Shown here: piece by piece, positions 6,588-9,067 of the stretch
Layout: each line of letters opens with the position of its first letter
Numbering within the stretch: position 1 is the first letter of the stretch
Assembly (NCBI GenBank): GCA_002322865.1
Contig: DCOH01000020.1
Coordinates: 37,926 to 46,992 of the forward strand
Reading direction: 5' to 3'
Length of the DNA stretch: 9,067 nucleotides
Origin: Sphingobacterium sp. UBA1575
Lineage (GTDB): Bacteria; Bacteroidota; Bacteroidia; Sphingobacteriales; Sphingobacteriaceae
Notes under the pieces: generated by a model
Database searches by the model: none
Seen by the model: only the letters and a program-made list of their open reading frames with translations
What the model was told of the DNA's origin: nothing
Program-made: the position numbers and the translations under genes

Positions 6588-7631
6588 ATGGCAAAACCCA
6601 TTAGCGAACAATCCAAACGATCGATAATCCATGGTACCTCTTGGATTATTTGTGGTTTATACCTGGCCATCATGTATGGCCTTTTATGGTGGTCAAAGAT
6701 CGCTAGGGATGTCGCTATATACGATGCTGGGATCAGTGCACTGACCATTACCGGTATTTCATACCTGGTGTTCAGTTCCTTACAGTATTACATCCCGAAT
6801 AACAGGAATTATTGGAAATTATTTGCCTTAGCCGCCATTTTTTCCCTGATAAGTATTACAATAACTCGTTTTTTGATTGTTCAGTTTATTTCCGACGAGG
6901 AATTGATATACCTTAATTTCAGCCTACCCTTCCGTTTTGTCATCAACTTCCTGATCATCACCTGTGTGATGACCATCAATGTCTTTTGGAATATCCAAGA
7001 AGAATCGATGGGGAATAAAAAACGTAAGGAGGAGAGCGAAAAAATGGTCCGTGATGCGGAGTTATATAACCTTCGCCAACAATTACAGCCCCATTTCCTG
7101 TTCAACAGTCTAAACTCGATCATTGCCCTGATCGGAAGCAAGCCGATGGAAGCCAGGAACATGACTTTTCAATTATCCGACTTTCTTAGGGGGACCATGC
7201 GGAAAGATGATGCCCAATTTACCACGGTAGAAGAAGAAATCTCCCATCTCAGCTTATACCTCGATATTGAAAAGGTGAGGTTTGGCCATCGCCTGGAAAC
7301 GGAATTCCATTATGAAGAGGATGTGCTGCAAGGCAGAATCCCAGTGATGATCCTACAGCCCTTGGTAGAAAACGCCATTAAGTTTGGTTTATATAATGTT
7401 ACTACGGAAGTAGTGATCAAAATTTCCCTAACTTTAGCAGAGCAAATGCTGACCATAAAAATCAGCAATCCTTTTGAAGCTGACCAGCACGAACAGAAAA
7501 AAGGGACTGGTTTCGGTCTCTCCAGCATTCAAAGACGGCTATATTTGCTATATGGCAGAACGGATCTCCTACAAACGGAGAAAGAAGGAAACACATTTAT
7601 TTCAATTTTAAGAATCCCACAATATGATTAA
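6588..7631 (+). CDS. LytS/YehU-type sensor histidine kinase
   Basis: This 347-residue membrane-bound kinase is predicted to autophosphorylate and pass phosphate to the LytTR regulator encoded next. Four membrane segments lie at about 15-36, 46-67, 76-98 and 113-134, with only short loops, so there is no sizeable extracellular sensor domain. A basic coiled-coil-like linker (about 135-160) leads to the His_kinase domain, with the phosphoacceptor in QLQPHFLFNSLNS (His169). The ATPase domain has its N-box at LQPLVENAIKFGLYN (256-270, catalytic Asn262) and the G-box GTGFGLSS at 306-313. The N-box has Phe where many relatives have His (AIKFG for AIKHG). The gene starts 3 bp after the LiaF-like gene, and its last 8 bp overlap the regulator gene, which suggests translational coupling. 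The signal is unknown; the small membrane sensor and the LiaF-like partner suggest sensing of the membrane or envelope, which is inference. Confidence 0.93.
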   Translation: MAKPISEQSKRSIIHGTSWIICGLYLAIMYGLLWWSKIARDVAIYDAGISALTITGISYLVFSSLQYYIPNNRNYWKLFALAAIFSLISITITRFLIVQFISDEELIYLNFSLPFRFVINFLIITCVMTINVFWNIQEESMGNKKRKEESEKMVRDAELYNLRQQLQPHFLFNSLNSIIALIGSKPMEARNMTFQLSDFLRGTMRKDDAQFTTVEEEISHLSLYLDIEKVRFGHRLETEFHYEEDVLQGRIPVMILQPLVENAIKFGLYNVTTEVVIKISLTLAEQMLTIKISNPFEADQHEQKKGTGFGLSSIQRRLYLLYGRTDLLQTEKEGNTFISILRIPQYD

Positions 7632-8367
7632 GACCATCTTAATTGACGACGAACCTTTAGCACGCAGCATGGTGCTTGAATACCTACAGCAGTATCCTGA
7701 ATTTCAGGTATTGGCAGAATGTAACGATGGATTTGAAGGTGTAAAAGCCATTCATCAGCACCAACCTGACCTGGTTTTCCTAGATATTCAGATGCCTAAA
7801 TTAACGGGATTTGAAATGTTGGAATTATTGGACAACCAACCCCACATCATTTTTACCACCGCCTTTGATGAATATGCCTTGAAAGCCTTTGAGAAAAATG
7901 CGGTCGACTATTTATTAAAACCTATTCGCCCAGATCGTTTCCAGAAAGCTATTGATAAATTCAAAGCATCCTTCCAGACGAAAAGCAGCCCTAAAATCGA
8001 CACGGAAAAACTTCAGGAGTCCATGGAAGAGGAAAGCTCCTTGGAGCGTATCGTGGTAAAGAATGGAACCCAGATTAAAATCATTCCTGTTCAACAGATC
8101 CTGTTTCTGGAGGCTTATGATGATTATGTAAAAATCCATACCTCCGAAGGCATGTTCTTAAAGAACAAAACCATGAGTTCTTTTGAAAAACAACTGGACA
8201 GCAAGCAATTCGTCAGGGTGCATCGCTCCTTCATTGTAAAAGTGGATCAATTGCAGAAAATTGAACCCATGGAAAAAGACAGCTATATCGCCACGCTATT
8301 GAGCGGAGGAAAAGTAAATATCTCCAAATCAGGCTATGCCAGATTAAAACAGATTATCGGTTTGTAA
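7624..8367 (+). CDS. LytTR-family response regulator
   Basis: This 247-residue DNA-binding transcription factor is probably phosphorylated by the kinase encoded just upstream. The receiver domain (about 2-118) has the acidic pair D8-D9, the phosphoacceptor Asp54 in VFLDIQMPK, the switch Thr of FTTA (78-79) and Lys99 in LLKP, so all the key residues are present. A linker of about 25 residues precedes the LytTR domain (about 142-245), with typical segments RIVVKNGTQIKIIP, ILFLEAYDDYVKIHT and FVRVHRSFIVKVDQL. LytTR domains bind pairs of direct repeats upstream of promoters. An exact 9-bp pair lies in front of this operon (5599-5628), so autoregulation is a reasonable inference. The ATG at 7624 overlaps the kinase stop region (ATGATTAA). 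No terminator is seen before the next gene. Confidence 0.95.
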   Translation: MIKTILIDDEPLARSMVLEYLQQYPEFQVLAECNDGFEGVKAIHQHQPDLVFLDIQMPKLTGFEMLELLDNQPHIIFTTAFDEYALKAFEKNAVDYLLKPIRPDRFQKAIDKFKASFQTKSSPKIDTEKLQESMEEESSLERIVVKNGTQIKIIPVQQILFLEAYDDYVKIHTSEGMFLKNKTMSSFEKQLDSKQFVRVHRSFIVKVDQLQKIEPMEKDSYIATLLSGGKVNISKSGYARLKQIIGL

Positions 8368-8376
8368 TTTGTTTTG

Positions 8377-8384
8377 TACTTTTG
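8377..8384 (+). promoter_or_regulatory. Possible -7 box immediately before the serine hydrolase gene
   Basis: TACTTTTG matches TAnnTTTG exactly and is the same octamer as the box at 5679-5686; the shared context extends to TACTTTTG(A/G)ATA. It ends only 3 bp before the ATG at 8388, so a start from it would give a leaderless or near-leaderless mRNA. There is no TTG about 20 bp upstream. It may be chance, with the gene read through from the operon. Confidence 0.3.
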
Positions 8385-8387
8385 GAT

Positions 8388-9067
8388 ATGAATTCCAAAA
8401 TACTGGGCATTTTTACCCTCATCTCTATTTTAACCATCTCATTTTCCAAAGGACAATCTTTGGAAGAAAAAAACAATAGGGCTGTTTTTAACCGGATTGA
8501 ATATTTCATCAATACCCAACAGCCCGATTCCATCTATCAATTAGCCAATAAAGATTTCCAATCGCAGATCAGTAAGGCCCAATTAACGGGCATCTTGACC
8601 CAGTTATCGGTCTTGGGCAAAATAAAGAATGCCACTGTCTTCAAATACAACCGTGGAGTAGCCAGCTACAAAACGGAATTCGAACAGGAGACCATGACCA
8701 TTTTATTGGGGGTTGATTCGACCATGCATTACCATACGCTTGCCTTCCAACCTTACCAAGGCGACGCGAAAGCCGACTCGGCAGCAAGCGCTAAAAAGGA
8801 GGTGATCTCCAATGTAAAAGCTACGAATCCCTTGGATAATTTCGTGGACTCGGTTGCCAGGAATTATGCCAAGCAGGGAAATGCGCAAGGTCTGGCGGTA
8901 GCCATTATCCATAAAAACAAGATCAATACATTTTTTTACGGGGAAACCGACAAAGGAAACAACAAGCTTCCGGATGCCAACACCCTATTTGAAATCGGAT
9001 CCATCAGCAAAACATTTACGGCATCCCTACTGGCGGATATGGTAAACAAAGGATTGATCAATTTAGG
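8388..9067 (+). CDS. Secreted serine hydrolase, beta-lactamase/PBP-like, with N-terminal DUF3887-like domain; 3' end outside window
   Basis: The frame opens at ATG 8388 and stays open to the window edge, giving 226 residues. Residues 1-23 (MNSKILGIFTLISILTISFSKGQ) form a signal peptide with no lipobox Cys, so a periplasmic protein is expected. Residues about 30-125 look like the small DUF3887/NTF2-like domain often placed before hydrolases: NRIEYFINTQQPDSIYQLA, an LTGILTQLSVLGKIK helix, then strands ending in TMHYHTLAFQPY. A polar Ala/Asp/Lys linker (about 124-147) leads to the beta-lactamase domain from about 150. That domain shows GLAVAIIHKNKI and FEIGSISKTFTASLLADM, in which Ser205 and Lys208 form the SxxK catalytic motif. 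The YxN and C-terminal motifs lie beyond the window, so peptidase, esterase and beta-lactamase activities cannot be told apart. The gene is 20 bp after the LytTR regulator in the same direction, with no terminator between, suggesting cotranscription and a cell-envelope role. Confidence 0.87.
   Translation, partial: MNSKILGIFTLISILTISFSKGQSLEEKNNRAVFNRIEYFINTQQPDSIYQLANKDFQSQISKAQLTGILTQLSVLGKIKNATVFKYNRGVASYKTEFEQETMTILLGVDSTMHYHTLAFQPYQGDAKADSAASAKKEVISNVKATNPLDNFVDSVARNYAKQGNAQGLAVAIIHKNKINTFFYGETDKGNNKLPDANTLFEIGSISKTFTASLLADMVNKGLINL

Noticed and set aside
1..9067. CRISPR array, tRNA/rRNA gene, insertion sequence or phage element
   Set aside because: I found no regularly spaced repeats, tRNA-like cloverleaf, transposase motif or terminal inverted repeats. 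The window reads as ordinary core chromosome plus a signalling operon.

Overview
The window looks like chromosomal DNA from a Bacteroidota bacterium, most likely of the Sphingobacteriaceae (Sphingobacterium/Pedobacter type). The evidence is the moderately AT-rich composition, starts without Shine-Dalgarno sequences, TAnnTTTG-type -7 promoter boxes, a DUF3276/PUR-family protein that is typical of this phylum, and a LytTR two-component system coupled to a LiaF-like protein. The genus is an inference from protein character, not from a search.

Left half (1-5445, all minus strand). Read in the direction of transcription there are three units. First is a small DUF3276/PUR nucleic-acid-binding protein (5107-5445), closed by a hairpin terminator at 5055-5082. 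Second is a secreted S9 prolyl peptidase of the dipeptidyl-peptidase IV type (2878-5010), closed by a perfect 15-bp-arm terminator at 2832-2867. Third is a compact run of a six-helix membrane protein of unknown function (1972-2772), dxr for isoprenoid precursor synthesis (791-1960, with a TTG start), and the intramembrane protease gene rseP (1-765, cut by the window edge). The gaps in the third unit are only 11 and 25 bp.

Middle (5446-5708). This is a 263-bp divergent intergenic region. It holds an AT-rich part next to the DUF3276 gene. Closer to the plus-strand operon there are two exact 9-bp direct repeats separated by 12 bp, which is the classical spacing of a LytTR-type operator, followed by a perfect TACTTTTG -7 box.

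Right half (5709-9067, plus strand). A tightly packed operon encodes a LiaF-like membrane protein, a LytS-type sensor histidine kinase (3-bp gap) and a LytTR response regulator (8-bp overlap). A secreted serine hydrolase of the beta-lactamase/penicillin-binding-protein type follows 20 bp later and runs off the window. By analogy with Firmicute LiaFSR, the LiaF-like protein probably tunes a kinase that has no large extracellular sensor, in response to envelope state. The regulator probably controls its own operon through the repeats, and perhaps the hydrolase gene too. This module and its candidate operator are the most interesting part of the window. The gene families are known, but the role of this combination is not evident from sequence.
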